From positions 238,976,833 to 239,040,832 of the forward strand of contig CM054060.1 of the NCBI GenBank assembly GCA_028641055.1: DNA of 64,000 bases, written 5' to 3'. The DNA is from Alopecurus myosuroides (Eukaryota; Streptophyta; Magnoliopsida; Poales; Poaceae). The notes below the pieces were generated by a model, which saw only the letters and a program-made list of their open reading frames with translations, searched no databases and was not told where the DNA came from. The translations under genes and the position numbers were made by a program. This document shows, piece by piece, positions 33,617 to 47,347 of this stretch. The stretch's first letter is position 1. Every line of letters starts with the position of its first letter.

Positions 33617-35254
33617 TGAAGGGCTCGTTGCATAGAAAACAAAAAAATTCCTACACGAGAGACACTCGAAAGGCCAAGATCTAATCTAGGAGACAAAGTG
33701 AAACGGGTAAAGAGAGGGTTAAAGAGAACACATACCCTCGAAGACACAAAGCGTTACGAGATCAAATCTCATTGTTGGCGTAGTCGTACTCACACCGATC
33801 CCGAGAGAGAGAGAGAAGATGTGCACCGCAATCCGGCGGTGCCTCCGTGATCGGTCACACGTACGGTTGATGACGACCTCCGTTCCCTCGATCCAGCGGG
33901 GCGTGTACGGAGGATCCCTCGGAACTCCAGCAGCACGACGGCGTGGTGGTGGTGAAGAATCCCACGGTCAGGGCTTCGCCAAGCCGGAGACCATGGAATG
34001 AAGCAGCGGGTGGAGGGAAAAGCTAGTGGGCAAGTGTGTTAATGAAGAGGAGCTCTCACCCTCCTTTTATAGGGAGAGGGAGGCATCCCAAGGGTGGGGT
34101 GTGGCCATCCATGGTGGTGCCCCCACCTCTTCCATCTTCATGTCAGTGGAAGCTCCACTCACACCCACTCATGCTCCCATTATTTTCCACTTGGAAAATC
34201 CAAAGGTTTTCTTTTAATAAATAAATAAAATATTTTTATTTCTTTATTTATATTTGTTAATTCCATTAACAAACATTTGCATATAGCACCTTCAATCATT
34301 TGTTAATTCTATTAACAACCATTCGACGAAAAACCCCTTGAACTATTTCAATTTTCCCCGAAACAATTTCGGTGCTGCCCAAAATATTCTTCGATATTCC
34401 GTATGCTCTCAAACGCGTCATCGAAGCTTAAGTTCGTGAATAAGATAGACATGATCGAGACTCCTCTCCGATCAATAATCAACAACAGGATCTGGATATC
34501 CGTGATGACTCCTATATATTCAACGATGACTCTCGTGATCGTGTGAACCAACAACGTCCTGAACTATTCCCTTTGTCTCGCGATATTTTTACTTGTCCGA
34601 GATTCGAGCATTGGTATCAACCGTACCTTTTTTAATCTCGTTACCGACAAGTACTCTTTTCTCGTTCCCGTGATATCACATCCTTGTGATCATATCACGT
34701 GCTTGCAAGCGGTTTCGATGTGATATCACCGAGAGGGCCCAGAGTATATCTCTCCGTCATTTTGGATGGACAAATCCCACTCTTGATCCATGATCCTCAA
34801 CTAATACTTTCCGAATACCTAACGGCACCTTTATAGTCACCTTGTTACGTGTGAGGTTTGATGACATCAAAGCACCCTTCCGGTACCAGTGATTGGCATG
34901 ATCTCATGGTCTAAGGAATACGTTACTTCTTATGCAAGATATAACAATATAAACTAAATGAATTGATCGTGTTTTTATCTTGATATTGGGTATGTGTCCA
35001 TCACATTATTCTTCTAATGACATGACCTCGTTATTAACAACATCCAATGTTCATGATCAGGAAACCTTGATCATCTATTAATCAACGAGCTAGTTAAAAG
35101 AGAGGCTTTACTAGGAACCATTGTTTGTTTATTAAACACACATGTATCAACGTTTCCGGTTAATACAATTCTAGCATAAGAAATAAACATTCATCGCAAA
35201 CAAGGAATAAGATAATAACCATTTTATTATTCCCTCTCGGGCATATTCCCTTCA
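33617..35254 (-). repeat. 3' LTR of the Copia element
   Basis: It is 1638 bp long, from TGAAGGGCTC to CCCTTCA. Against the other LTR I count about six differences in the first 130 bases and one roughly 12-base indel near 41120. The open frames in it (33819-34224) are shared in broken form by both LTRs and are not genes. Confidence 0.9.
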
Positions 35255-38200
35255 GTCTCCCACTTGCACTAGAGTCAATAATCTTGCATAAGATATTCAG
35301 TCTCCCACTTGCACTAGAGTCAATAATCTAGTCTGTAAGCATTTAACACATATGGCGTTCGAGTGTTATTACCATGCTTCGCATGTGGTAAACATCATCA
35401 AAAAGATCTGAACTATTCAGGTCCTATTGTATTTGCATGTTCTTTGCGTCTACACGCATCACTCATTCTCTAATGAGATGGCTTTGTATATATATGATCA
35501 ATCGGTGAAACCTTAATTCCCCAGCTTAAACCATTGTCACTAACATTGTGAAATATAGCTTCATAGTTTTAGCATTCTTGGAAATTCACCAGTTCCGGTG
35601 ATACCTTGATTCCTCAGCTTAAACTAATGTTACTAACATTGTGAAAATGTAGCTTCATAGTTTCAGCATTCTTGGAAATTCACCAAGTTCAATAAAGAAC
35701 TCCTTGACACAAAATACGCTTATTATGAGTTGTCAACACAACGATATACTTTAGCCTTTGTTGTAGTATCTGCCATAATATTTAAATTTTGAAACTCTTT
35801 CAAATCGAGCATGGAACTTTCTTCCATCCTATTGTGCTACCCTTCATCACATAGTTTAATTGAGATAAAATTACTTGAATAAATGACAAGACTGTTAGTG
35901 TAACATATTACAACTAATATTTTGTCATTACTACATAGGAAAACATATCCTTAGCATTTCTAAAATGACACAAGAATCTCTCCCACTGTTGTCTAATCAT
36001 CATATGAATTATCCTGCTATAACATTTTATAGCATAGGACTCATCTGGTTGTGTACATAGCATGGAAACATGATTTAGAAATCTCAATTTTAATGATGCT
36101 CATCATGTGTCAAAACACTTGAATCTTTCTCAGTTATTTTCCATGTGACAAGAACTCCTTCTTGTCATTTCGATATTGACTTACTTCAATATTTCATCTA
36201 TGTAATTTGGCTTCAATCATATCAGGCGATCTAATCCATCTCTCATAGATATCGATGCCCAATATCTTCTAAGCCTTTCATGAATATGAATTTCTTAACC
36301 GTGTTAATTTAAAATTACATATTTTCCAATCAACCATATGTCAGCTACATAAAGTATTGGAAATATGTCATAGCTCTCCCACTTAATTTATTGTAACTTT
36401 ACAAGCATCTTTATCGTTCATGATGGAATCAAACTCTTTTGATAACTTTCATTAAGGTAAAGATTTCAACTTCGTTATGCGTACTTCAACCATTGAAGTG
36501 TGCATTCCTTTCTAGCAACCTTTTGAATTTTACAAAACTCTCAGACTGTGTCAAGTACACATCCTCTATCAAACTTCCTCGAGAGGAGAGTTGGTTTTGT
36601 TATTCAACTGCCCTATCATAATATGTAACTTATGCTAGAACTATCCGCAAAGACTAAATCATCACTACGGAAGATCAAAATCTTGTAGTAGTCAACTCTT
36701 CGAACTTCGTCGAAAACAACCTTTTCGATAAGTACAACTTTCAAAGAATGTAAAAATCCATGTCTTTGTCGCTATATAGACCCTTTTGCTGTCGTTAGGC
36801 ATCAAGCCTATCGAAAAGACTACCAAGTCACATACTTGATATTCATACAAGGATACTATGGCGGATATAATGACTCATAGTCAATTTTACGAAGTCAGGG
36901 CCCATGATTTGCTTCCTTTATAAGATCCAAGTCCTTTTGTTGTCAAAACAACAGTTTACTCTTAAACCACAAGTTGGTCTAAGTACAAAGTTTTAGGACT
37001 TTTGTGGTTCAGTACGCAAACTCGTCCGAAGTATCTACAACACATGTAGTGTCTTCTACTTTTCAAAATAGCAAACCCCAGAACAACTTCCTGTGCTGCG
37101 CTACTCTTGACATGATAACGAAGATTCTCTAATCTTGTTGAGTTTGTATTGTGCTCCCACTCACTTGTTTCGCAAGAACTACTTTCTCGAGAAATCAACC
37201 CTTTCTGACAAACAACATTTGTCTTTTGGTTCGGTGATAGGAGAAATACCCAATGTTTGATTTGGGATAACCTTATAAACATATATTTATCCTATTTTGG
37301 TTGTAAACATTTTACACATGCTATGCATACCAAAACTTAAGAAAATGACAATTCGGGTCACTACCCAAACCATATATTACATGTTGTCAATTTTAGCGGA
37401 TCATGATGGTGCTCTTTTCAGTGAAAAAGCGGTTGTCCTTAATGTATAAACTACAAAATTATAATGGCAATTTTATTAATCTTACCATGTCAAACAAGGT
37501 TTGATTTTGTCTCTCGAACATTCCAAACTAATGTGGGGTAATTCGATTAATATAAGTTGTAGAACAATTCTGCAACTTCTCAGATGTTTTGCTAAACTTG
37601 TAACACAAACTTTATCCTTTATGATCCAATCATAAATACTTGATTATATTGTTACATTTATTTTTACTTCATATTAACAACTATTTAAACCAATTCAAAA
37701 CTCAAACTCCGTTCTCTTTAAATAGATATACTCACATATCTACTCAACTCATCGACGGAATTTTATGAAGGAAAAATTAATCCACCATACATGACTACAC
37801 GTAATGGACTATATACATAAATATGTATAATCTCCACTAAATTAGTTGTCCATTCTACTTTGGCCTGTGAACAAAATTTTAGTCATCTTTTGGAAGAGGT
37901 CTCACAAGCGTCATTTTATTCAAAACAAAATGACTCCGGAAGTCCATCAATATGGAGTTCCTTCATGTTTTCCTTTCCGATATGAACTAAAATGGTGGTG
38001 TCACAATTTAAGTGAAACTCTTTTACGTCTTGCAACGTTTAGCATTTAGTCTTATAGATGTTTATTTTACCAACATGATTTATATTAACATATCCATCAA
38101 TTATGGAATATGGTCATAGTTTGAACAATCTCATTTGTTCTCACAAAAGACCAGAACAAAATACTAACTTATTAAGTTCTTAAAATAAATCTTGAATGTT

Positions 38201-40301
38201 TGGTTCGATACGAGAATGAACACAATAACACTTTATTTCTGTTCTTGTCATAATCGATTTCACATCTATTACCGGTTCCTTTTAGGCCCTTGTATTTCTT
38301 GCATTGCGTTGCTTTGTATGACAACTCATACCAACCAATGTGGTATCAAAATACCCAAAAATACTTTGTTAACTAGTTCTACATCTATAACTTGTATATC
38401 AAGCATATACTTCTGAGCTGGACTTTTCCAGTTATCTTCTTTTTCTGCCGTATATCTTTTTGTAATTCTATTTTCAATATTCCCTTTTCTTTATAGAAGA
38501 ATCATTCAACATCAAACAATGCTAGTCTTACTAGCTCATTTTCTTTGGCGTGTTAGTCATATACTATCACCCATTGAGTCATACTTTGAGTGTGATTGTT
38601 CTCATATTAATAGTATTCTTCTAGATTCCACTCTTAGCAATCTCCAAGTAAGGTAAACGACTTTACCCATACTTTTAATCCATCTCATAATAACAATTTT
38701 ATGATTAAGGTACTATAGCTCGAAGGAAGGAATTTAGAGGATAATTTTGAGCGCCCAACTTCTTTGAATATTCAAACGCCTAGCTTCTTCAATCAATGCG
38801 CATATATTCATATAATATAAGCAAACATCATCACGCTAAATTATACTCAGTCATGTTGCCACAAATAAGTTTCTAGATATCAATATATCTTTCAGTTGAT
38901 CGTTTCTGAAAACAACTCTTTTCAGTTCCTAAATCACCTTGATCAACAAAACATTCTTTTGAAGATAAAGTAATATGGAAGCAACCATGAATCTGGATTC
39001 TAAGTAGGAATTAGTTGCTCTCTAGATCAATCAATCATTAATCATATGGAGCTAGGTAGGAAATACCAAAAATCTACAATAGGACTCAATTTTAAATTTC
39101 ACTAAGACGGTATCGATCTTAAATGATTTTTACCAAATCATAACAGTTATATCTCAATTAACAATCTAAGTGTAAGGTAGTTATGTGGATGCCAATGAAT
39201 ACTACAATTTTTGCAAATTCACTTTGATTTGTTGTTCATGATAAATAAGTTCAAGTTAATTCAAAATTAAACCATGAACTCCCACTCAAAAACAACATCC
39301 CTCTTTGTCGTCTTTAGTGATTACATGAACCAAATTCACTACACCAAAACCGATCATCACGTGAGATGATGTAGCTTCAAAGGCGAACATCGACATGTTC
39401 ATCATATCATCCATATGACTCATGCTTTACCTTTCGGTTACGTGTTCCGAGGCCATGTCTGTACATGCTAGGCTCTCCAAGTAGAACCGTATTATTGCGT
39501 GTGTTTCAAGGCCATGTATGTACATGCTAGGCTTGAAAACACCCGTTGTATGCGAAAGTTGAGTCTATCACACCCGATCATCACGTGGTGTCTCGAATTA
39601 ACGGTGCATACTTAAGGAAGAACACATTATTATATTGATATTAAGTGAGAGGGATCATCTTATAATTCTACCGCAAATTTCTAAGCAAAATAAGATGCAT
39701 AAAAAGGATTAACATCACATGTAAGGATAACGTGATATGATATGGTCCTTCTTGCACTTGATCTCCATCATGTGCATCATGGTATGATCTTCATCATTCC
39801 ACCGGTGTTGTACCTAGTTCCATGGCACCCTAATCTTGATTGTCCATCAATAATAAGACAACCATATGGATAACGTCCGGTATATCAATAATTTACAAAA
39901 GAGATCATCTCATAATCAAATTTGTAACATTGACCATATCACATCACATGCCCAGCAAAAACTAGTTAGACGCCTCTAATTTATTTTTTGCATATTTTAC
40001 GTGGCTTAGGGCTTTCGAGGATAGAACCGTTCATACCTACGAACATCAACCACAACGTTGATAAACACATTTTTAACAACCCTTCATATAATAGATCTTA
40101 ACTACAGTAGGAGAAACGGACACCCCCTTAGCCACAAGTGAGACAACTCTCACGTACATAGTACACGTAAACTTAGTCTGGGGAAGCTTCATCCTACTAT
40201 GCCACTAAGATCATAAAATACTCAAGGAGGCAATAACATAATCATCAACGCCCACATACTCATATGTGTTCTACCCGTACAAAACATCTACGCATAGATC
40301 T
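35255..40301 (-). pseudogene. Copia interior with pol traces only
   Basis: This 5-kb AT-rich interior keeps the layout of a Copia element but not its coding capacity. The polypurine tract (GTCTCCCACTTGCACTAGAG on the + strand) is at 35255 and repeated at 35300. A - strand frame at 37282-36962 contains Leu-Ile-Ser-Arg-Glu-Ser-Ser-Ser, which recalls the region between integrase and RT in grass Copia pol, where an Ile-Ser-Arg-like motif follows Asn-Ala-x-Phe. No Copia RT box (Tyr-Val-Asp-Asp) or integrase zinc finger was found. A 93-base duplication lies at 35504-35690 and a shorter one near 39445-39535. Confidence 0.6.
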
Positions 40302-40314
40302 GGCTCTGATACCA
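40302..40314 (-). other. tRNA-Met primer binding site of the Copia element
   Basis: The - strand reads TGGTATCAGAGCC two bases inside the right LTR, complementary to the 3' end of initiator tRNA-Met, the usual primer of plant Copia elements. It defines the right LTR as the 5' LTR. Confidence 0.9.
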
Positions 40315-40315
40315 C

Positions 40316-41965
40316 TGAAGGGGTCGTTGCATAGAAAACAAAAAAATTCCTACGCGAGAGACACCCGAAAGGCCAAGATCTAATCTAGGAGACGAAGTGC
40401 AACGGGTAAAGAGAGGGTTAAAGAGAACACATGCCCTCGAAGACACAAAGCGTTACGAGATCAAATCTCGTTGTTGGCGTAGTCGTACTCACACCGATCC
40501 CGAGAGCGAGAAGATGTGCACCGCAATCCGGCGATGCCTCCGTGATCGGTCACACGTACGGTTGATGACGACCTCCGTTCCCTCAATCCAGCAGGGCGCG
40601 GAAGTAGAGAATCCCTCGGAACTCCAGCAGCACGACGGTGTGGTGGTGGTGAAGAATCCCACGGTCAGGGCTTCGCCAAGCCGGAGACCATAGAATGGAG
40701 CAGCGGGTGGAGGGAAAAGCTAGTGGGCAAGTGTGTGAATGAAGAGGAGCTCTCACCCTCCTTTCATAGGGAGAGGGAGGCAGCCCAAGGGTGGTGTGCG
40801 GCCAGCCATGGTGATGCCCCCACCTCTTCCCTCTTCATGTGAGTGGAAGCTCCACTCACACCCACTCATGCTCCCATTATTTTCCACTTGGAAAATCCAA
40901 AGGTTTTCTTTTAATAAATAAATTAAACATTTTTATTTATATATTTATATTTGTTAATTCCATTAACAAACATTTGCATATAGCACCTCGAATCATTTGT
41001 TAATTCGATTAACAACCATTCAACGAAAAACCCTTGAACTATTTCAATTTTCCCTGAAACATTTTCGGTGCTGCCCAAAGTATTCTTCGATATTCCGCAT
41101 CCTCTCAAACGCGTCATCGAACCTTAAGTGTGTCACCCTACGGTTCGTGAATAAGATAGACATGATCGAGACTCCTCTCCGATCAATAATCAACAACAGG
41201 GTCTGGATATCCGTGATGACTCCTATATATTCAACGATGACTCTCGTGATCGTGTGAACCAACAACGTCGTGAACTATTCCCTTTGTGTCGCGATATTTT
41301 ATTTGTCTGAGATTCGATCATTGGTATCAACCATACCTTGTTCAATCTCGTTACCGACAAGTACTCTTTTCTCGTTCCCGTGATATAACATCATTGTGAT
41401 CATATCACGTGTTTGCAAGCGGTTTCGATGTGATATCACCGAGAGGGCCCAGAGTATATCTCTCCGTCATTTTGGATGGACAAATCCCACTCTTGATCCA
41501 TGATCCTCAACTAATATTTTCTGAATACCTAACGGCACCTTTATAGTCACCCTGTTATGGTGTGACGTTTGATGACATCAAAGCACCCTTCCGGTACCAG
41601 TGATTGGCATGATCTCATGGTCTAAGGAATAAGTTACTTCGTATGCAAGATATAACAATATAAACTAAATGACTTGATCGTATTGTTATCTTGATATTGG
41701 GTATGTGTTCATCACATCATTCTTCTAATGACATGACCTCATTATTAACAACATCCAATGTTCATGATCAGGAAACCTTGATCATCTATTAATCAACGAG
41801 CTAGTTAAAAGAGAGGCTTTACTAGGAACCATTGTTTGTTTATTAAACACACATGTATCAACGTTTCCGGTTAATACAATTCTAGCATGAGAAATAAACA
41901 TTCATCATAAACAAGGAATAAGATAATAACCATTTTATTATTGCCTCTCGGGCATATTCCCTTCG
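40316..41965 (-). repeat. 5' LTR of the Copia element
   Basis: It is 1650 bp long, TGAAGGGGTC to CCCTTCG, with the terminal A of the family changed to G. It would carry the promoter of the element on the - strand. Confidence 0.9.
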
Positions 41966-41970
41966 GATTT
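41966..41970. repeat. Target-site duplication GATTT, right
   Basis: Exact copy of 33612-33616. Confidence 0.85.
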
Positions 41971-43340
41971 CAACACAAACTAATTTATCTAATGAGCTTT
42001 TCACAATATATGTTTTTATTATGATTTTACTTGTTTTTTGTTTGTCTTTGTGTCCATGTATGTATAGGTGGAATATTTGAACTATCAAGGAGAAAGGAGA
42101 CAAAGAGAGAAGAATCCGAAAATGATACATGCACCAGATGGCAAGTTAAGAGGCTTGAAAAATGGTCATTTTACACCAAGATAAAAAAAATCAAGATTGA
42201 AGACCACTTAAGCGTGCGCCTCTTTCATATGAGCTCAACGATCCAAAGATCACCTAAAACGGAGTTCGTATGAGGAAATGTCAGATAAATTAGAATATGA
42301 GAAATATTCACGAGACGAGGTTTTTACCGACCAATGGTACAGTTGGCAATGACCGTATTGGTGCCGTACCATGATTATTTTGCACGTCGAAACAACAGAA
42401 GCTTTACCGATCAATAGTACAGTCGACAACGAGCATACCAGTGACCATGTCGCATCCCAGGACGCCCAAAATTAGGCGAACTTCCGCGATTCTTCACCAA
42501 TTTCGATCGCGTTCGAACCCTAACCTTCCTAAACACTTTAGGTCAGTTTAGGGGGTCAATGGGGACTCATCTAGAGACCCTGTATCAAGAGGTGGCCGTA
42601 TATATATGGAGTGAAGGCCCTAGCTCCAACACATCCATCTCCATAACCTACTCTCGGAGGTCTGCCTCCTCCACACCATCATATCCGCTGGAGGGTTGCC
42701 TCTCCATGCCATATCCACCACCAAGGCTTCATATCCAACTACACAAAGACATCCAAGAAAGAGGAGGAGAAAGAGACTCCTCCTCCATCACCGCCATCCC
42801 CATCCGCGTCTCCAACTGCCTCTGTCGTTTATTATTTGTAAGATTGAACATGATGATGACATACTCAATGATTTGCTATTCATCTATGTGTGAGTAATTG
42901 ATTTGGTTCTAGGTTGAGGTATGATCTAGTACAAAACCCTAAATTATGTGGTATAATCTAGTGTTTTATTCTCTCTTTGGTACATAGAGGACATAGATGA
43001 GTTTGTGTGAACCCTTCCGATTATGTGCTAACATCCTGTGTGTGACAGAAAGGTTTATATGTGCTACACTACGTGTGACAACCCGATATTCATGGGGAAC
43101 ATCTTATTTATCTAAAGAACACTTGACACTTAGTTTCCCCTCTAGTACTAGTGAAACTGAATGCCTAGACACCGCTTTTACTCTAGTAAATCCCACAAGT
43201 ACAACCCCTTTTTACTTTCAGTTTTGTCTTTACTTTATTTAATTTTATTGTTATTTACTACTTGTAATAGTTACTCTACAAATCCAAATACAAACGACAC
43301 TTTCTTGCTCGTTTAGACTTAAAGACAACTTACAAGCACA
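41971..43340 (+). mobile_element. LTR of element W, remainder
   Basis: This continues the LTR broken at 33616. It has a TATA-like run at 42598-42606 (GTATATATATGG), a GC-richer leader after it, and a diverged internal duplication at about 42320-42450 (TTACCGA(C/T)CAAT(G/A)GTACAGT in both copies). The right end is not defined; similarity to LTR-type sequence fades near 43340. The frame at 42559-42897 lies in the leader and is not a convincing gene. Confidence 0.5.
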
Positions 43341-43579
43341 AATGAAGGTAGATGATCAAATCTATACACATTAGACCATTTCCAAAGCTCCACCATGGTT
43401 CGATACTATTGCTTAGAAACTAGCTATAACAACCATGTGCACTTGCAGGTATCAGCATCCTTTGGGAAATCTTAGTATCACCGGTCTCAACCAATTTTAT
43501 GGCCAGACAAAGTATGATTTATCACAAGGACATCAGAGATACGTATGAGAAAATAGAACTGAAAGGGTATGTTGCCCCA

Positions 43580-46500
43580 TGTGTGGTTCTAGTAATTAAT
43601 GACAATCCTTATGGACTAATGTTTGCATGGAGATACTTTTGTAGGTTTATCCATTGGCATCACTTGAAATCCATGTGTTGGATTAAAGGTTTGATGCCAT
43701 CAAGATCATCGGTTATAATGATTATATTCTAGATGACCAAGAGGAAGAATGGTCATGTGAAAGTTTCTTCAGGAACCCAGGAAGTTACGGGTCCAAGGAT
43801 GGAAGTTCGGATATGCGGATGTTCTGGGTCTAGTTCCAATCGAACTTCCGGTTGGGCTTTTATATGGTACGGATATTAGAGTTTCTAAAGCGTAAGATAA
43901 ACTTATGTATAAATTGGAAGCTTGGGCTCCCGGAACTTCCCTTTTTTATACCGGAGCTTCCGGTCGTGCGGAATGTTGAGGAGACCGGAGTGAAGACAAT
44001 TATTCCTAATATTTGACTATATTGAATGTTCCAACCCATGGGTAGGAACTTCCGGTTCCTCAGGATTTATGTGGTCTTGTGGTACGTTATTATTCCCAAG
44101 GGCTTGCATCAAATGGGAGATTCCATACAACCCATGGAAGACGACGAGAAGTGGTGATCGTTGTTGACACTCGTTTTTGGCTCACAAAGGGATGGCACCA
44201 AGATGAGCCCAAATAAAAAAATAACGTGAACAAAAGTTGTGCGTCTCGTCGAAACAACCAACTTTTATTTTTGGATCGTCTCGATCCGAGATCGTATGCA
44301 ACTTGTAGAACCAAAATATTTTAGATCATCTCAATATATGAGCAAATCCGCCAAACCATAGACATGCTCTGTCCTTTGGTGGTTGCATTGGTTTGGCAGG
44401 TTGAAAATACCCAGATTGCGTCGAAATTTTTCCACCTGGTTTTAAAGCGTCAAGATGAGGTCAAATTAAAAAACTTGTTGAATAACGGTTCTTCGTTTTT
44501 TCAGACGAACAACATTGTCTTCTAAGGTATTTTAATGTGAAGTCGTTTACTACCTCGAATCTGGAAAATACGGACGGGTCAGAACTGACAGATTCAGATT
44601 CGATTCAAACACGTTTTAGTGCAGATACAATTAAACCTTCAAGATGATTTCATATAGAAAATCAGAAAACTTGAAAGTTCTTTTTATTTTGAAGACGTAC
44701 AACTTTGTTTTACGTGATTTCAATTTGAGGTTGTTTACTAACTCAAAAACATCCCGCAAGGTGCAGCAAGTTTTCAGACCGAACAGTTTTGGAAGGTTCG
44801 AGTCAGACATCCGAGTGGGATGCAAATTAGGGCTTTTGGACGTGAATCCAAGCCTTTTCCTTGCATGGGAAGTTCAGCTGCCTCTTATATACATGAGGGG
44901 TGACAGACGATTTAATAACAACACACAATCGCAAAAACCCATATACAAACTTTATCCCTAACCCTAGTTATCTTCTTCTTCGTTCGTCAGCGTTCTTCGT
45001 GCAGGAAGGCTTTGATCCGCGAAGGCTTTGGGGGCGGGTGAACTGACCTAAGACATCCCATAGCCTCCGCGCGTTCAGAGGGGGTCCCTACCGACCGCGT
45101 GGGGTTTCGGATCTTCAAAAGATCTCGTCGGATTGTCTTGCGTATCGCGCTTTCGGCGAGCCTCCTCAGGCGACGTTTCCTGCGTATCGCGCTCGACGCC
45201 AGGGGTAACATGTGACGTGTTCGTGTGTCAACAATCGTCATCAAGGGTGTGATGTGAAAGTGCAATATTAGCATAAGAAGCTTCCATATTCTTGAAGCTT
45301 GCCACTCATATGGAGATTATGGTCAAGTGAGGATGGACATGATAGATTCTTCCCATATTAGTTTATGGGGGAGAAATTTGCAAGGCTTCACCAAGCCAGG
45401 CACAATCAAGAAAGGTGATCCAACTTCCGGTGATCAAGGTCATCGTCATCGAGCTCAAGTGGATTGCACAATTCAAAGGTATGAACTTTATAGGCTTTAT
45501 ATTACACTAGTATCAGTATATTAGTTCGGAGGCTAGATTATAGGATAAATAACCGTTTTATGAAGAGGAGCTTTCGAATGAGTAACTTGATTGTATCTTC
45601 TATAGAGAGTTCAAAAATTTGAATCGTAGGCATCATAGTTCTTGTTTTTTTTATCCATGTATTATTTTATATCTTGTCATGATCTTCAATACAAGCTCAA
45701 GTTCATCAAAAAAGGATTTCGTATGAAAAACATATTGCGTTTTTGATATTGGAGGTTTTATCGGTATGTATTTTAGGGAGAGGTTTCACCTTTCCCCATT
45801 TGGTTGTAACCTCCTATGTTGAACTATGATGTTTCTCTTGTTGCAATTTCAACGATCCTAAGAACATCAAAAACACCGTACGGATGCAAAGATATGACCT
45901 TTTTGGTATCGGTGTTTCCACAGTTTTACAGGGGGCGGAAGTTCCTATTTTACATCCGATTTTACTTCTACTTGGCACATGGTAAAAGTGCAGAAGTTAT
46001 GGTACAAAGTGCGGAAGTTCCGCCCCTACGTGAATATGTGACTAACGGCTTGATTTTCGGGGAACCTATTTAAGGGTCATTCTTCCCCAATGGTTACGCA
46101 ACCTTTCTAGCAAGTTTTGCACTCCATTGTTGACCTCCAAAGCTTGATTTATCTTAATACATCCAATGATTCTTGCTTTCACTTAAGGGAAAGAGAGAGC
46201 AGATCTAGATCTACTTATCCACCAATCAATTACCCCTCTTTGTGAGGGGAACCCTTTGGATCTAGATCTAGGCATTCATTAGTTGTTTTCATTGTTCTTC
46301 CTCCCATCTCCCTTTATAGCATTAGGTTCTTTGGAGGGATTTAAGAGAAAACTACTCCACCACTTTGTGTGTTCTTGCCATTGCATTAGGTTCATCTGTT
46401 TGAATTCTCCACAGTGATACATGGAAGTGTAGTTTGAGAAGTTTGTTACTCTTGGGTGCTTGGGCACCAGGGAGATTGTTCACTTGGGTTAATTGAGTAC

Positions 46501-46945
46501 CGTAGACAGTTAGTACTTGGAGCTTCCACCTGGTTGCAATAAGTTTCATTGAGAGCCTCTAATTGAGTTGTGGAGACAGTGTTAACCTCGTGTAAGGTTT
46601 GGTTAGCGCCTTCAATATGATCTCATAGTGGAAACGAGCATCTCCCTCACCGGAAAAGCTCAAGGAGATTAGGTTGAGCAGAGACGTGTGTGGAAGTTCC
46701 TTGGAGGATCCACACCTCTCAAACGAGGAAGTACATTCATTGTGGAAGGAACTCTGGGAATCACCTCGTGTCTTCGTGTCCCTCGGTTATCTCTATACCC
46801 GGACATTTACCTATGCATTTACCTTTATGATAGCCATAGTGCTTGTTATCTATCTTGATATCACTTAGTTATGTGTCTCTCTTAACATAAGTTGTTGGTG
46901 CACATACCTAAACCTAGTTTGCATAGGTTTTGTTCTCCCAAAATA
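43580..46945 (+). mobile_element. Copia LTR, older copy, split by a solo LTR
   Basis: Starting at TGTGGTTCTAGTAATTAATGACAA it follows the LTR at 57844 closely (TGTGGTTTTGGTAATTAATGACAA) and shares CTTATGGACTAA, ATGGGGGAG and the CATAAGTTGTT box near its end (46884). It is interrupted at 44162-45233. The last part, which should run to CCCCCCTCTAG, is missing after about 46945, and no primer site follows, so this is a truncated LTR. It differs strongly from the 57844 copy and is much older. The preceding 43341-43579 holds nothing I recognise. Confidence 0.7.
44162..45233 (+). mobile_element. Solo LTR with perfect target duplication
   Basis: The 1072-bp insertion has ends TGTTGACAC and GTGTCAACA (9-bp inverted) and is flanked by ATCGT at 44157-44161 and 45234-45238. 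TG...CA ends and a 5-bp duplication identify a solo LTR. Removal restores the Copia LTR. A TATA-like TTATATAC at 44886 with a leader after it suggests + orientation. The family is not recognised. Confidence 0.8.
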
Positions 46946-47175
46946 CACCACAAAACACACATCTACAAGTTGTTAGTGGTTAAGAAAATATAGATATACC
47001 ACTATGATTTTTTGTTTTGGACAAAGAATCATTTTAACTATTATAATTCTATTAAAAGTGAGGCACCAGAAACGCATCTGAAGAAACAGAATAAGAAACC
47101 TGCAAAAAAGAATTACATGCCGGATCTGACCTAGAGCCAGGCCACCCCGAGTTGGGCCGGTCCACGAGATTCTCC

Positions 47176-47309
47176 CACGTGGAGTTGGGTTCAAACCGAT
47201 GACAGTGGGCCGCGGCAGGGCCCGCCCGTCAGTGACATGTACCCAGCAAAGGGGTAGGCCCTCGTCCGATTGGAATCGGAGGGCCATGATTTGTCCACGT
47301 GGCCACGTG
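47176..47309 (+). promoter_or_regulatory. Cluster of three G-boxes
   Basis: CACGTG occurs at 47176, 47296 and 47304, the last two eight bases apart. G-boxes bind bZIP and bHLH factors in abscisic-acid and light responses. They lie 39-172 bases upstream of the ATG at 47348. No clear TATA box is visible. Confidence 0.4.
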
Positions 47310-47347
47310 CCAGCGGTGACCAAAAACTCGCGGCGGGAACAGACAAC

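Larger units (their letters stand above)
33617..41965 (-). mobile_element. Complete Ty1/Copia element, non-coding copy
   Basis: The 8349-bp element has two LTRs, a tRNA-Met primer site, a polypurine tract and a perfect 5-bp duplication. Orientation is -, because the primer site (on the + strand GGCTCTGATACCA, 40302-40314) adjoins the right LTR and the polypurine tract adjoins the left one. LTR ends (TGAAGG...CCTTCA) and the GGAATATGCCC word on the - strand recall the Angela/BARE type. The interior has no gag or pol frame of useful length. Confidence 0.9.

Noticed and set aside
33819..34224. Frames in the Copia LTR, repeated at 40397-40921
   Set aside because: They recur because the LTR is duplicated, and the two copies break at different points, so they are not maintained as coding.
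42559..42897. 112-residue frame in the LTR of element W
   Set aside because: It lies in the leader directly after the TATA-like run and is composed of Ser/Pro/Arg-rich low-complexity sequence.
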